From: Bacillus sp. J37
GTDB lineage: Bacteria > Bacillota > Bacilli > Bacillales > Bacillaceae
Reading direction: 5' to 3'
DNA length: 64,000 nt
Assembly: GCF_000518865.1 (NCBI RefSeq)
Contig: NZ_JAEK01000004.1
Location: forward strand, 62,001 to 126,000
Below are positions 35,498 through 44,393 of this stretch, in pieces; the first letter of the stretch is position 1; every line of letters begins with the position of its first letter. Below the pieces are notes generated by a model. The model had not been told where the DNA came from. It saw only the letters and a list, made by a program, of their open reading frames with translations, and ran no database searches. A program made the translations under genes and the position numbers.

Positions 35498-36792
35498 ACT
35501 AATTCGTTCCCTTCTACACGGTAAGTACTTTTTACTTCTTCTACTACATCTAAATCATTCAGGAGTTGTAATATTTCTTCAAAGTCACTTTGTGCAGCTT
35601 TATGTGTGACAATGACAATTTCTGCAAGATTACTATTTTTTATTGGTAACTGCAGGATTTTCTCAAAGCTTACGCCTCTCTCAGAGAAAAGGGATGTAAT
35701 ATTTGCAAAAGCTCCAACTTGATCTTTCGCACTAATTCTTAAAAAGTGTTGAGCGTAAATATGCTCAGGGCTTTTTAATTGTTTTTCATATTGGGGTGCT
35801 ACCGCACTTCTTCCGTTAACATCAAGTCTCATATTTTTCATTACACCAACTAAATCGGACACAACAGCTGTTGCAGTTGGTAAGCTTCCTGCTCCAGGAC
35901 CATAAAACATTGTTTCTCCTACAGCTTCACCATACACATAAACCGCATTGTACTCATCATTAACTGATGCTAGCGGATGTGTTTCAGGTAATAATGTCGG
36001 CTCAACTGATACTTCGATTTTTCCGTTTTCACGCTCAGCGATTCCAATAAGTTTCATAGTGTAACCTAGACGTTTACTATAACTAATATCATCATCTGTT
36101 ACACTTGAAATCCCATTTACATTCACATCATCTAAATCAACATGCATCGAGAAACCAAGTCTGGCAAGGATAGCCATTTTTCTCGCCGCATCCAATCCTT
36201 CTACATCTGAGGTAGGATCCGCTTCCGCATAGCCTAAGTCCTGTGCTTCTTTTAGCACTTCATCATATGCACTACCGAATTTGGACATCTTTGTGAGAAT
36301 AAAGTTTGTTGTTCCATTCACAATTCCCATCATTTTTGTAATTCGATCAGATGCTAATCCATCTACTAAACTACGTAAAATTGGGATACCTCCTGCAACA
36401 CTTGCCTCATAAAATAAATCACAGCCGTTTTCTGTCGCAATTGATAATAATTCTGTTCCGTACACCGCCATTAAGTCCTTGTTCGCTGTTACAACATGTT
36501 TTTTTGCTTTTAACGCTTCGATCAATTGCTTGCGTGTTTCTTCCACGCCACCCATTACTTCAATGACAACGTCAATATCAGGGTTATGAATAACATCTTC
36601 TACATTTGTTGTAAGCATTTCTTTATCGATATGAACTTGACGCTCTTTTTCTAAATTTTTCACGACAACTTTCTTTACTTTTACCGGACATCCTACTTGA
36701 TGCATAAGTTTATCTTGATGGTCTTCAATAATTTTCACAACACCACTACCAACCGTACCGAGACCTAAAAGTCCAACATGAATTGCCTCCAC
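35494..36792 (-). CDS. hom: Homoserine dehydrogenase with ACT domain
   Basis: NAD(P)-dependent reduction of aspartate semialdehyde to homoserine; branch point to Thr and Met. The 432-residue protein has the Rossmann motif [17 protein letters not shown], the substrate block [20 protein letters not shown], and a C-terminal ACT domain ([20 protein letters not shown]) for feedback inhibition. First gene of the operon; a good SigA-type promoter lies 75-105 bp upstream. Confidence 0.96.
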   Translation of the reverse strand: MEAIHVGLLGLGTVGSGVVKIIEDHQDKLMHQVGCPVKVKKVVVKNLEKERQVHIDKEMLTTNVEDVIHNPDIDVVIEVMGGVEETRKQLIEALKAKKHVVTANKDLMAVYGTELLSIATENGCDLFYEASVAGGIPILRSLVDGLASDRITKMMGIVNGTTNFILTKMSKFGSAYDEVLKEAQDLGYAEADPTSDVEGLDAARKMAILARLGFSMHVDLDDVNVNGISSVTDDDISYSKRLGYTMKLIGIAERENGKIEVSVEPTLLPETHPLASVNDEYNAVYVYGEAVGETMFYGPGAGSLPTATAVVSDLVGVMKNMRLDVNGRSAVAPQYEKQLKSPEHIYAQHFLRISAKDQVGAFANITSLFSERGVSFEKILQLPIKNSNLAEIVIVTHKAAQSDFEEILQLLNDLDVVEEVKSTYRVEGNELV

Positions 36793-36866
36793 ACTACTCC
36801 ACTCCTTCTTGTATATCCGTAAAGTACAACTGTACTCTCATAAAAGACACTAATAATATACTTGTC

Positions 36867-36895
36867 ATTATAAGATGCTTAGAACTGTTTTACAA
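36867..36895 (-). promoter_or_regulatory. Predicted SigA promoter of hom-thrC-thrB
   Basis: Minus strand TTGTAA - 17 bp - TATAAT. The -10 is perfect and the spacing optimal. Confidence 0.75.
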
Positions 36896-36918
36896 GGGTG
36901 AATTTTCAGTTTTTTAAA

Positions 36919-36932
36919 TTAAAACGTTTTCA
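36919..36932. promoter_or_regulatory. Cre-like palindrome upstream of the hom promoter
   Basis: Minus strand TGAAAACGTTTTAA fits TGWAANCGNTNWCA at all but one defined position. It lies 24 bp upstream of the -35 of hom, a position compatible with activation or with no function. Confidence 0.4.
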
Positions 36933-36965
36933 CTTCAAAAAAAATATAAATGAACACTTTTTTAA

Positions 36966-37934
36966 TTAAATAACCACCCTTGTTTTTGGCTCATTTCCAT
37001 TAAGAACTGCTGCTATATTCATTGCGCAAAGCTTCATCATGGCGTACCTTGTTTCATAGCTTGCGCTTCCGATATGCGGGAGAGCCACAACATTATGTAA
37101 TCCAACAAGAGGATGCTCGGCACCAATTGGTTCATTTAAAAAGACGTCAAGCCCTGCTCCTGCTATTTCACCATTTACAAGAGCATCATACAAGTCATCT
37201 TCATTTACAACAGCTCCCCGACTCGCATTGATAAATATGCTTGAGTTTTTCATTTTTTGAAAGGCATCTTTATTAAAAAGCTCTCTTGTTTCGGCAGTTA
37301 AGGGTGCGAGACATACAATAAAATCTGATGCAGTAACCAATTCATCAAATGATCGATAAGTTGCACCTAGTGTTTTTTCAGCTTTTTCATTTCTTGAACG
37401 ATTATGATAAAGAATGTCCATCCCAAAACCTGTTGCACGCTTGGCGACAGCCTGTCCTATTTTACCCATTCCGACAATGCCAATCGTTTTATGGTGAACA
37501 TCATGTCCTGCTAACAATAATGGTCCCCAGCTTTTCCATTGATTTTGTTTAACATATTCAGAAGCTTCCATTAAACGCCTTGCTGTTGAGAGCAATAATC
37601 CAAATGTCAGGTCGGCAGTTGTGTCAGTTAATATATCAGGGGTATTACACACAACAATACCTTTTGAGTTGGCATATTGAACATCAATATTATCAAATCC
37701 TACCGCAAGATTAGCGATCACTTTCAATTGGCCTGACTTATCGAGTAATTCCTTATCGATAGAATCTGAAAGCATTGTTAATAAACCATCTGCCTTTTCA
37801 GCCTTTTCAAGTAAAATTTCACGGGGACAAGGTATTTCCTCTTCCTTCCACATGTCAACATCAGCCACTTCATATAGCGGTTTTAACTGTTCTTCTGAGC
37901 ATTTTCTCGTAATATAGATGTAAGGTCTTTTCAT
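36966..37934 (-). CDS. D-2-hydroxyacid dehydrogenase (glyoxylate/hydroxypyruvate reductase type)
   Basis: NAD(P)-dependent reductase of 322 residues. NAD motif IGIVGMGKIGQAVAKRA (about 150), the Arg motif NASRGAVVNEDDL, Glu in FLNEP and catalytic His in NVVALPHIGSAS are present. It resembles YvcT-type glyoxylate/gluconate reductases; exact substrate unknown. ATG at 37934 is chosen, with GAGGTG 7 nt upstream. It is inserted between hom and yutH relative to B. subtilis. Confidence 0.9.
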   Translation of the reverse strand: MKRPYIYITRKCSEEQLKPLYEVADVDMWKEEEIPCPREILLEKAEKADGLLTMLSDSIDKELLDKSGQLKVIANLAVGFDNIDVQYANSKGIVVCNTPDILTDTTADLTFGLLLSTARRLMEASEYVKQNQWKSWGPLLLAGHDVHHKTIGIVGMGKIGQAVAKRATGFGMDILYHNRSRNEKAEKTLGATYRSFDELVTASDFIVCLAPLTAETRELFNKDAFQKMKNSSIFINASRGAVVNEDDLYDALVNGEIAGAGLDVFLNEPIGAEHPLVGLHNVVALPHIGSASYETRYAMMKLCAMNIAAVLNGNEPKTRVVI

Positions 37935-37981
37935 CTTTTTCACCTCTTCTATTAAATGAACTACCTTTATTTTATCATAAT

Positions 37982-38019
37982 AAAAAAGAATCCTCCCTAT
38001 AAGTATTGGAGGAGTCTTA
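37982..38019 (-). terminator. Intrinsic terminator of yutH
   Basis: Stem AAGACTCCTCC / GGGAGGATTCTT (with G-T pairs) followed by TTTTTATT. Confidence 0.8.
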
Positions 38020-38025
38020 ATGATA

Positions 38026-39036
38026 TTATGAGTTTGTCGTTAACCACTCTATGTTTGGAAGTATGATTCTTTTTGTCTTCATGGATAACATGCTCGCATA
38101 GGCTCGTAAGAAAGCTTCATATTGTGCAGAATCATTTAGAATACGGTTTAATTCTTCTTCAAATAATGGTTTTACATCTTCGGGTGATAAATAGTATTCT
38201 TCCACACATTCAAAGTAATGGATAGGAAATAATAATCGGCTGTAAATTAATCTCCAGGAAAATGGAGATAATGGCGATGTTCTATCATACTCTTCCAGAA
38301 ATCGAAAGCCTTCCAGCTTTAGCTGCTCTTGTTTTTCAAAGTAAAGATGTCTCATATATTCTGCTATATCCCTACTAGCGTGGTCAAACACCCAATCAAC
38401 AGGCGATTTAATCATCAATGCCGGATTCCAAGTTGTTGAATGAAATCTTTGGTGACAAATGGTTCCTGAGTCATTTGGAAGTGGTTCCTCATCCAGTTCT
38501 GTGTCTACTAAATATTGAATCGCATTTTCCGCCAGCCCTAAATAATATGGAAATGATTCAACAAACATTTTTTCAAATTGAGTGAGTGGTTGTGTTTGGA
38601 CTTTTCCTCTCCAAAACATTTCTAATTGATCTAACCGTTTCTCCCATAAGACTTTCCACTGGCCGATACGCTGGGTCTTCGTAACTTGATAAGGATAGAC
38701 CCTTGCTTTCGCGTGGAAACGAGCTAGGTCTCTTCCAGGCTGTGTTGAGCGCCCTTCTGTATAGGCTGAGCATTTCATTACGACATACCTTACTTGATTT
38801 TCTTCAAAAAACAAATGGTTTTTTTTGGTCAATACAAAACTTGCAACATATGGTTCTCTTTTTTCAATCATAAATTGACTTAATTGATATAGTTCAAATA
38901 ATTCCTCTTCTTCTATATGCGAAACTGGTACAATCACAAATTGGGTTTGATGTAGACGAAATGAATCATATCGTCCAACCTTTTCGAATTCTGTTACCTT
39001 AATACCATACTCATCATATATTGTTTTTTTCACCAC
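38026..39036 (-). CDS. yutH: Spore coat-associated protein YutH (CotS-related)
   Basis: Protein of 336 residues related to the CotS/YsxE/YutH spore coat family, which has a kinase-like fold with altered catalytic residues. Recognisable parts: CHQRFHSTTWNPALMIKSP, VDWVFDHASRDIAEYMRHLY, and LSPFSWRLIYSRLLFPIHYF. GGGGGGAAAT precedes tandem GTG codons. A CGATAGAATA element about 30 bp upstream resembles a SigE -10 (CATACAAT-like), fitting mother-cell expression; this is a weak match. Confidence 0.87.
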   Translation of the reverse strand: MVKKTIYDEYGIKVTEFEKVGRYDSFRLHQTQFVIVPVSHIEEEELFELYQLSQFMIEKREPYVASFVLTKKNHLFFEENQVRYVVMKCSAYTEGRSTQPGRDLARFHAKARVYPYQVTKTQRIGQWKVLWEKRLDQLEMFWRGKVQTQPLTQFEKMFVESFPYYLGLAENAIQYLVDTELDEEPLPNDSGTICHQRFHSTTWNPALMIKSPVDWVFDHASRDIAEYMRHLYFEKQEQLKLEGFRFLEEYDRTSPLSPFSWRLIYSRLLFPIHYFECVEEYYLSPEDVKPLFEEELNRILNDSAQYEAFLRAYASMLSMKTKRIILPNIEWLTTNS

Positions 39037-39300
39037 ATTTCCCCCCTGTATTGCATTCCCTATTCTATCGTAATCATTTAGTTGGAAGTTTATGATTAAA
39101 TGAGGAAGGGAGAAGCCCTTTTTTGGAGAAGTATACTATAAGGATCGGTTTCTATTTACAGCATAAACGATTACCAATCCTTGATTTCGTTAAGAATGGT
39201 AAAAGTTCATTGTTTTTAAAGTTTACATGCATATATCCAAGCATGGCATCATACAATGAATGAATACACCATATGCAAAATAAAAGAATGGGTGATCAAG

Positions 39301-39801
39301 ATGAAAAGCAATGAAAAAATGGATTTTGTAGAAAAAACAGCTAGAGATTGGTTAGTCAAAAGAGGAGTCAAAATAGAAGATATAGCAGACCTCGTTTATT
39401 TTCTTCAAGAAAAATATCATCCGAATTTATCAATGGACGATTGCATTGAAAATGTAGACAGAGTCCTGACAAAAAGAGAAGTTCAAAATGCCATTCTTAC
39501 TGGAATACAGTTTGACATACTTTCTGAAAAAGGCCAATTAGAGGAACCATTACAATCAATCATAGCAACTGATGAGAGCTTGTATGGTGTAGACGAAATT
39601 TTAGCCTTTTCGATTGTCAATATATATGGATCAATCGGTTTCACAAATTATGGATATATCGATAAAATGAAACCAGGTATATTACAGGCACTAAACGATA
39701 AGTCATCAGGACAATGCCATACTTTTTTAGATGATATTGTTGGAGCTATTGCGGCGGCTGCTTCAAGCAGACTTGCTCATAGAGCTAAAAATGTGGAATA
39801 A
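39301..39801 (+). CDS. yutG: Phosphatidylglycerophosphatase A-related protein YutG
   Basis: Protein of 166 residues in the PgpA family, which dephosphorylates phosphatidylglycerophosphate. Family blocks: TARDWLVKRGVKIEDIADLV, LAFSIVNIYGSIGFTNYGYI, and the C-terminal CHTFLDDIVGAIAAAASSRL. Bacillus YutG is a short, soluble-looking member. ATG at 39301 follows GGGTGATCAAG; the longer frame from 39256 is not supported. Confidence 0.87.
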   Translation: MKSNEKMDFVEKTARDWLVKRGVKIEDIADLVYFLQEKYHPNLSMDDCIENVDRVLTKREVQNAILTGIQFDILSEKGQLEEPLQSIIATDESLYGVDEILAFSIVNIYGSIGFTNYGYIDKMKPGILQALNDKSSGQCHTFLDDIVGAIAAAASSRLAHRAKNVE

Positions 39802-39822
39802 GCTTTGAAATATTGAAAAACA

Positions 39823-39877
39823 GGAAAAGCCATCAGACAGGTTAGAAGATGCTAATCGATGTCCATATGGTTTTTCC
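39823..39877. terminator. Terminator-like hairpin between convergent yutG and yutF
   Basis: Stem GGAAAAGCCAT / ATGGTTTTTCC with a 33-nt loop that can fold further. Confidence 0.6.
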
Positions 39878-39883
39878 TTATGT

Positions 39884-40660
39884 TTATGATTGAAGCAAGT
39901 TTAAATAATCTGTTAATGAATCAACTGAGTATGTTGGTTTTTGTTCGTATCGCTCTAAATGCACCCTTGTCGTAACCCCTGTATGAACAAGCAATGTATC
40001 CAATCCACAGTTCATTCCAGCTTTTATATCTGTATCATAATTATCCCCTACCATGATCACCTTGTCCGAATCCATCCCAAGAACTTGTATTGCCTGTTCA
40101 ACAATAATTTTTTCCGGCTTCCCAATGAAAATCGGTTTTGTATTGGTCGAAACAGAAACAACTGAGGTTAGAGCTCCATTTCCAGGTAAAAGACCTCTTT
40201 CTGTCGGAATTGCAATATCTGCATTTGTTGAGATAAAGGTGGCTCCATTGCGTACCGCAATACATGCCTTCGCAAGCTTTTCATAGGAAAGTTCCCTATC
40301 AATTCCAGTAACAACAAAATCGGGATTTTCTTCTACAATCTGCAGTCCACTTGATTGAAGGGCTTGTTTTAACCCCTCTTCTCCTATCATATATACAGAA
40401 GCATTTGCCTTTTTTTGAGCTATAAAGTTGGCTGTTGCCTGACTAGTTGTGAACACACGATCTTCTGTTGCTAAAATATCAAATTCATTTAGCTTTTTCG
40501 CCACACGTTCAGGTGGCTGTGATGAATTATTTGTAACAAACAAATATGGTATGTTGTTCTCTGCTAAATAGTGAACAAATCGACTTGCATCTTCAATTCT
40601 CTCCGTCCCTCTATACATCGTCCCATCTAAATCTATAAGGTAACCACCATAGGTTTTCAA
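39884..40660 (-). CDS. yutF: HAD-superfamily phosphatase YutF (NagD-like)
   Basis: HAD-IIA phosphatase of 258 residues. Catalytic motif I YLIDLDGTMYRGTERI, motif II FVTNNSSQPPERVAKKL, motif III Lys in IGKPEKIIVEQA and motif IV MVGDNYDTDIKAGMNCG are intact. TTG start with AAAAGGAGG 7 nt upstream. The natural substrate is uncertain; p-nitrophenyl phosphate and nucleotides are used by relatives. Confidence 0.92.
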   Translation of the reverse strand: MKTYGGYLIDLDGTMYRGTERIEDASRFVHYLAENNIPYLFVTNNSSQPPERVAKKLNEFDILATEDRVFTTSQATANFIAQKKANASVYMIGEEGLKQALQSSGLQIVEENPDFVVTGIDRELSYEKLAKACIAVRNGATFISTNADIAIPTERGLLPGNGALTSVVSVSTNTKPIFIGKPEKIIVEQAIQVLGMDSDKVIMVGDNYDTDIKAGMNCGLDTLLVHTGVTTRVHLERYEQKPTYSVDSLTDYLNLLQS

Positions 40661-40845
40661 TTTAAATTCCTCCTTTTCCTCAATAGAAAGAAGGATGACT
40701 TCATCGTCACCCTTTAGCTCTATTTTATACCACCTTAACGGGCAGTATATCTCCCACTTTAAGATACGAGTAAAACAGAGAAGATAAACTGTCCGTAAAG
40801 ATCCGATAAGTCTCGCTAAGCCACTCCACTGATGGAAGTCTCACT

Positions 40846-41292
40846 TTATTTATTTAAAGGTATAAAAGCTGAAACCGGACCAAGCTCATTTTCCAGATAA
40901 TTTTTAACGTCGTATGAAAAACTAACTAAACCTTGTTTATGAGAAGAAATAGTCGTTACCAGTTCCTGATGATCGATTTCAATGTAATCTTGAACAAGTT
41001 TTTTTCTAAGCATAATAACCTGCTTTAAATGATGGGCATTTCCTTCATTTACTACTTTTTCATCCAGCAGAATGTCAATGATATCCTCATAGCTTCCAGG
41101 GTCTCTCATAATAAAGCCATCAATCATCGCATTACCAACATCAATGATCGTCTCAATAAACATATGACAAATACGCTCAAGTGCTGCTTTTTCCAAGTCA
41201 CTGCTCCAAGTGGACTGTTGTTCAAACAGTTTAATCTTTTTATTTAAAAAGTCTAGCTTTGCTTCAATCTGTCCCCGATCAACAAAATACAA
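40846..41292 (-). CDS. yutE: HepT-like (DUF86) protein YutE
   Basis: All-helical HepT/DUF86 protein of 148 residues. HepT toxins carry RX4HXY; here the site reads RKKLVQDY, so the His is Gln. As I recall, B. subtilis YutE also has Gln there. No MNT nucleotidyltransferase partner is adjacent, so it is not a complete toxin-antitoxin pair. TTG start with GGAAGGTGA upstream. Function unknown. Confidence 0.85.
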   Translation of the reverse strand: MYFVDRGQIEAKLDFLNKKIKLFEQQSTWSSDLEKAALERICHMFIETIIDVGNAMIDGFIMRDPGSYEDIIDILLDEKVVNEGNAHHLKQVIMLRKKLVQDYIEIDHQELVTTISSHKQGLVSFSYDVKNYLENELGPVSAFIPLNK

Positions 41293-41304
41293 AATATCAC
41301 CTTC

Positions 41305-42615
41305 CTATAATAAAGCAACACGTTCTTTCTCCAAAATACCAGGCTTTGCATAGAAATAGCCTTGCGCCAAGTCTACCTGGTTTCTCTTCAGAACATCTGC
41401 TTCTTCCTTCTTTTCAATTCCTTCCGCTACTACAAGCGAACCAGTTTCACGAGCAATTAATATAAGGCCTTTTAACATCGATTCCTTTACCTTGTTCGTG
41501 TCAATGTCTTGAATAACTGAGCGGTCAATCTTGATAATATCAGGTAGAATTTCACTTATTGTATGTAAACTTGAATAACCGGCACCTGTATCATCAACCG
41601 CAATTCGAAACCCCTTTTTACGCAATTGCTTAATATTATCATGGAAAAAGTTTAAACCTTCAATGGAATCTCTTTCTGTTACTTCAAAAATCATCTTTTT
41701 AGGATTAATATCAGGATGACGTGTTAACAACTTGTCAAGTCCTGCTATGAATCGTTTATTCCCAAGAGTGATCGGAGTAAAGTTAAGGAATACATCATCC
41801 ACACATCCAACAGCATCAATTAATTGAAATGATTTTTCCAACACTAATAACTCAAGGTCATAAATTAGATTTGACTGTCTGGCAAGGGAAAATAGCTGGA
41901 GTGGATTTTCAAGTGCTGTCCCTTTAGGACCTCTTGTTAAAAACTCCCATGCTTCAATTTGATTGCTAGATAAATCAATGATGGGCTGTGCCAACAACGA
42001 TATATCCCGTTTTTGAATAATCTCCCGCATTTCCAGTAGTGTTTCAATATATCGGGATTGTATTCGTTTTTCCGCCATGGCAACTGCTTGTTGCTGAGCT
42101 GTATATAAAGCTTCTTGTGTAGTGGAATATGTTCTTTCGATAAACATATATCCAACTTCAAAGGATTGCTTAAAATATGGATATTTTGTAAACATATACT
42201 TTTCTAATTTCGGAAGAAGAATTCTAATTAATTTCTCAATATGTATAACACTTTGTTTGTCATCGTTAATCTTAAAAAAGATCGTAAGACCTTCACTATA
42301 ATAATCATGCACAACTAGAAGATCCTCACAGAAAGGGGAATGCTCAACTACTTCCCTAAATCCTTCCCTAAGCACGCTTTTATATTCTTTGAGCTGTACT
42401 GGTTCGAATTGCTGGGAAAATTCACGTAAGTTTGAAATGGTGATCACAACGACAGCAACCTGATTTCCTTGTGTCATTGCTTGATAGACACCTTCTAAGA
42501 TTGGGTCCCTTAGTACAAATTTGGGTGGATAATACTTTAATTTATTTTGACGCACAAAAAGTTTACTCCACTTTTTCAACCTGCTTATATGCTTATCACA
42601 AGACCCACTCATCAT
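41305..42615 (-). CDS. EAL-domain protein with degenerate GGDEF-like N-terminus
   Basis: Predicted c-di-GMP phosphodiesterase of 436 residues. The N-terminal part (about 50-180) has GGDEF-like layout, but the motif position reads YYSEGLTIFF, so no cyclase activity is expected. The EAL domain (about 190-430) keeps the catalytic residues: EAWEFLTRG, LNFTP, FEVTERDS, IAVDDTGAGYSS, IIKIDRS and VVAEGIE. No membrane segment. AAGGG lies 10 nt before the first ATG. It sits between yutE and yutD, an addition relative to B. subtilis as I recall it. Confidence 0.88.
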   Translation of the reverse strand: MMSGSCDKHISRLKKWSKLFVRQNKLKYYPPKFVLRDPILEGVYQAMTQGNQVAVVVITISNLREFSQQFEPVQLKEYKSVLREGFREVVEHSPFCEDLLVVHDYYSEGLTIFFKINDDKQSVIHIEKLIRILLPKLEKYMFTKYPYFKQSFEVGYMFIERTYSTTQEALYTAQQQAVAMAEKRIQSRYIETLLEMREIIQKRDISLLAQPIIDLSSNQIEAWEFLTRGPKGTALENPLQLFSLARQSNLIYDLELLVLEKSFQLIDAVGCVDDVFLNFTPITLGNKRFIAGLDKLLTRHPDINPKKMIFEVTERDSIEGLNFFHDNIKQLRKKGFRIAVDDTGAGYSSLHTISEILPDIIKIDRSVIQDIDTNKVKESMLKGLILIARETGSLVVAEGIEKKEEADVLKRNQVDLAQGYFYAKPGILEKERVALL

Positions 42616-42782
42616 ATGTACTCAACCCTTCTGGCATTAACCTATACATACGTCATATTTTATCATATTTTTCTATCTTTCGACTGATTTCCCGGAAAAA
42701 TTTATTACCTCAGACATTTATGTTAGGAAAAGGATTTGTTATGATAACAATAGTCTTAGGTTAAGATTAAAGGAGAGATACC

Positions 42783-43049
42783 ATGTCTGAACGCTTTTTT
42801 TTATATGATGATACTGTTGAAACTAAAACACGTTTCGTCAGTTTTATGGGGGATAACCAGCGATTTGATTTAGCAGTTATTCAAAGTGACCGATATTATG
42901 GAAAACAGCTTGTATTGGATATACAAAGTAACCGTTTTGCCATTATTGGAGAAGATGACCTAAAGGAACCAGGTTATATAGAGCATGCCTTTAACTTAAA
43001 TGAAGAAAATGCAGAGGAGCTTCGTGATTTCTTATTTGAGATCGTTTAA
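42783..43049 (+). CDS. DUF3055 family protein, 88 aa
   Basis: Small conserved cytosolic protein with the family opening MSERFFLYDDTVETKTRFVS and the blocks DLAVIQSDRYYGKQLVLDIQ and GYIEHAFNL. AAAGGAGAGATACC precedes the ATG. Function unknown. It lies divergent from the EAL gene, between it and yutD. Confidence 0.83.
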   Translation: MSERFFLYDDTVETKTRFVSFMGDNQRFDLAVIQSDRYYGKQLVLDIQSNRFAIIGEDDLKEPGYIEHAFNLNEENAEELRDFLFEIV

Positions 43050-43077
43050 TGTAAGAATAATTTGAAAAGAAAAATGT

Positions 43078-43111
43078 AAAAACCCCCAATTAAACATAAG
43101 AGGGGGTTTTC
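43078..43111. terminator. Bidirectional terminator after the DUF3055 gene
   Basis: Stem AAAAACCCCC / GGGGGTTTT with a 14-nt loop, between convergent genes. Confidence 0.87.
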
Positions 43112-43126
43112 GCATGCCAAGTATAC

Positions 43127-43402
43127 TTATTTCTTTACTTTTTTCAAAACAAAATATGCACAGCCAAAGTTACAATACTCAAAAATGTACTCCTCAAGGG
43201 TACTGATTTTTGTGTCGTATGTAGCTTTTTGATTTTGATCATCGAAAAAGCCTCTTAGCCTTAACTGATTATATCCCCAATCTCCCACAATAAAATCATA
43301 TTTATTTAAAATTTCACTGTATCTTTCTTTGAATGCTTCTTCATTAAATCCATTTTTTTCTTCTTTGACTAATTCAAAAAATTGATTCTGAACAGTTATC
43401 AT
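43127..43402 (-). CDS. yutD: YutD, DUF1027 protein, 91 aa
   Basis: Small conserved protein with the block FIVGDWGYNQLRLRGFFDDQ and the C-terminal EYCNFGCAYFVLKKVKK, which match YutD/DUF1027. ATG at 43402 (MITVQNQFFELVKEEKNGFN) is preferred because GAGGTGAAAATC precedes it. Function unknown. Divergent from yutC as in B. subtilis. Confidence 0.88.
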   Translation of the reverse strand: MITVQNQFFELVKEEKNGFNEEAFKERYSEILNKYDFIVGDWGYNQLRLRGFFDDQNQKATYDTKISTLEEYIFEYCNFGCAYFVLKKVKK

Positions 43403-43518
43403 GATTTTCACCTCATCCATATTCACTATTCTTATCATAATCGAAACAACCTCAACCATCAATTGCTATGCAATTTTCCTCTTCCTTTGGAAACGATAAA
43501 GACGAGGAGGTGCTACTG

Positions 43519-44205
43519 TTGATAAAAACAAAATTAGCAGCCACTGTTTTAGGCTTATCATTATTAACCGCTTGTCAATATGGCGCAGAAGAAGATACAT
43601 CTTTCATGCATGAAAACGGAAACACCATTAATGTTAGTGACCGAACTGACTTGTACAATGAAGAGGGAGTTCCGAACGGAAATGACAAAGGGGCAAGCTT
43701 TGGATTTGTTCGTCACCAAAAAAGCGGAATTCCTCAAGATGTTGCCTACACACCAACTCCTGGAATGAATCGTGAGCAGGTAGCTAATACAATTAGTAGT
43801 CTAAGCGTTCAGCTTCCGAATGTAAATGATGTTGCGACATTGGTGACTGATGAAGAGGTATTAGTCGCTTATGACACGGACTCAAAGGATCGAAATGAAA
43901 CAGCCGATCAAGTCAAAAAGACAGCATTATCAGTCGTTCCACGATATTATCACGTGTATGTGTCAGATAATCCTAATATGATTCAACAAATACAAGCATA
44001 TAGTCCACTCGATTCAACAAGCCGTGACATTGATGAAATCCTAAACGATACAATTCACAAAATGCTTGAATCTCCACAAGGCCGTGATCTTAACAAAGGG
44101 GAAAATGCAAACGGTGAGGGTTATGGAGAAATGAATGAGGATATTGATGACGATATGAAAGATGATTACGAAAAAGTCCGTTATGAAAAGGATAAAATGC
44201 AATAG
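43519..44205 (+). CDS. yutC: YhcN/YlaJ-family sporulation lipoprotein YutC
   Basis: Lipoprotein of 228 residues: signal LAATVLGLSLLTAC with the lipobox LTAC, an acidic mature N-terminus, then the YhcN/YlaJ domain (GMNREQVANTISSLSVQLPN ... LVTDEEVLVAYDTD). TTG at 43519 is chosen because GGAGGTG lies 6 nt upstream. The C-terminus is strongly charged. Family members are made during sporulation and found at the spore membrane or cortex. Confidence 0.88.
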   Translation: MIKTKLAATVLGLSLLTACQYGAEEDTSFMHENGNTINVSDRTDLYNEEGVPNGNDKGASFGFVRHQKSGIPQDVAYTPTPGMNREQVANTISSLSVQLPNVNDVATLVTDEEVLVAYDTDSKDRNETADQVKKTALSVVPRYYHVYVSDNPNMIQQIQAYSPLDSTSRDIDEILNDTIHKMLESPQGRDLNKGENANGEGYGEMNEDIDDDMKDDYEKVRYEKDKMQ

Positions 44206-44214
44206 TATCAATTG

Positions 44215-44246
44215 GTGAACTGCCCTCAGGGTAGTTCACTTTTTTA
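44215..44246 (+). terminator. Intrinsic terminator of yutC
   Basis: Stem GTGAACTGCCCT / GGTAGTTCAC with a short loop, then TTTTTTATTT. Confidence 0.88.
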
Positions 44247-44345
44247 TTTCCGCTGAAAAAACTTAGTATTCGCTGATATATTTTGACAAACGCCGATATA
44301 TTATCAATTTAGCTGATAATAGCGTATCTTCAATATTGGGAAACG

Positions 44346-44390
44346 AAAAAAAGGAGAGAGAAACCAAAATCAGGCTTCTCACTCCTTTTT
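44346..44390 (-). terminator. Intrinsic terminator of lipA
   Basis: Minus strand AAAAAGGAGTGAGAAGCC / GGTTTCTCTCTCCTTTTTTT with a small loop, 4 bp after the lipA stop. Confidence 0.85.
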
Positions 44391-44393
44391 CAA

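Noticed and set aside
36793-36960. T-box or threonine attenuator upstream of hom
   Set aside because: No T-box sequence (AGGGTGG-type), no leader peptide rich in Thr, and no terminator between promoter and hom.
40846-41292. Complete HepT-MNT toxin-antitoxin system
   Set aside because: No nucleotidyltransferase gene adjacent and the HepT catalytic His is replaced by Gln.
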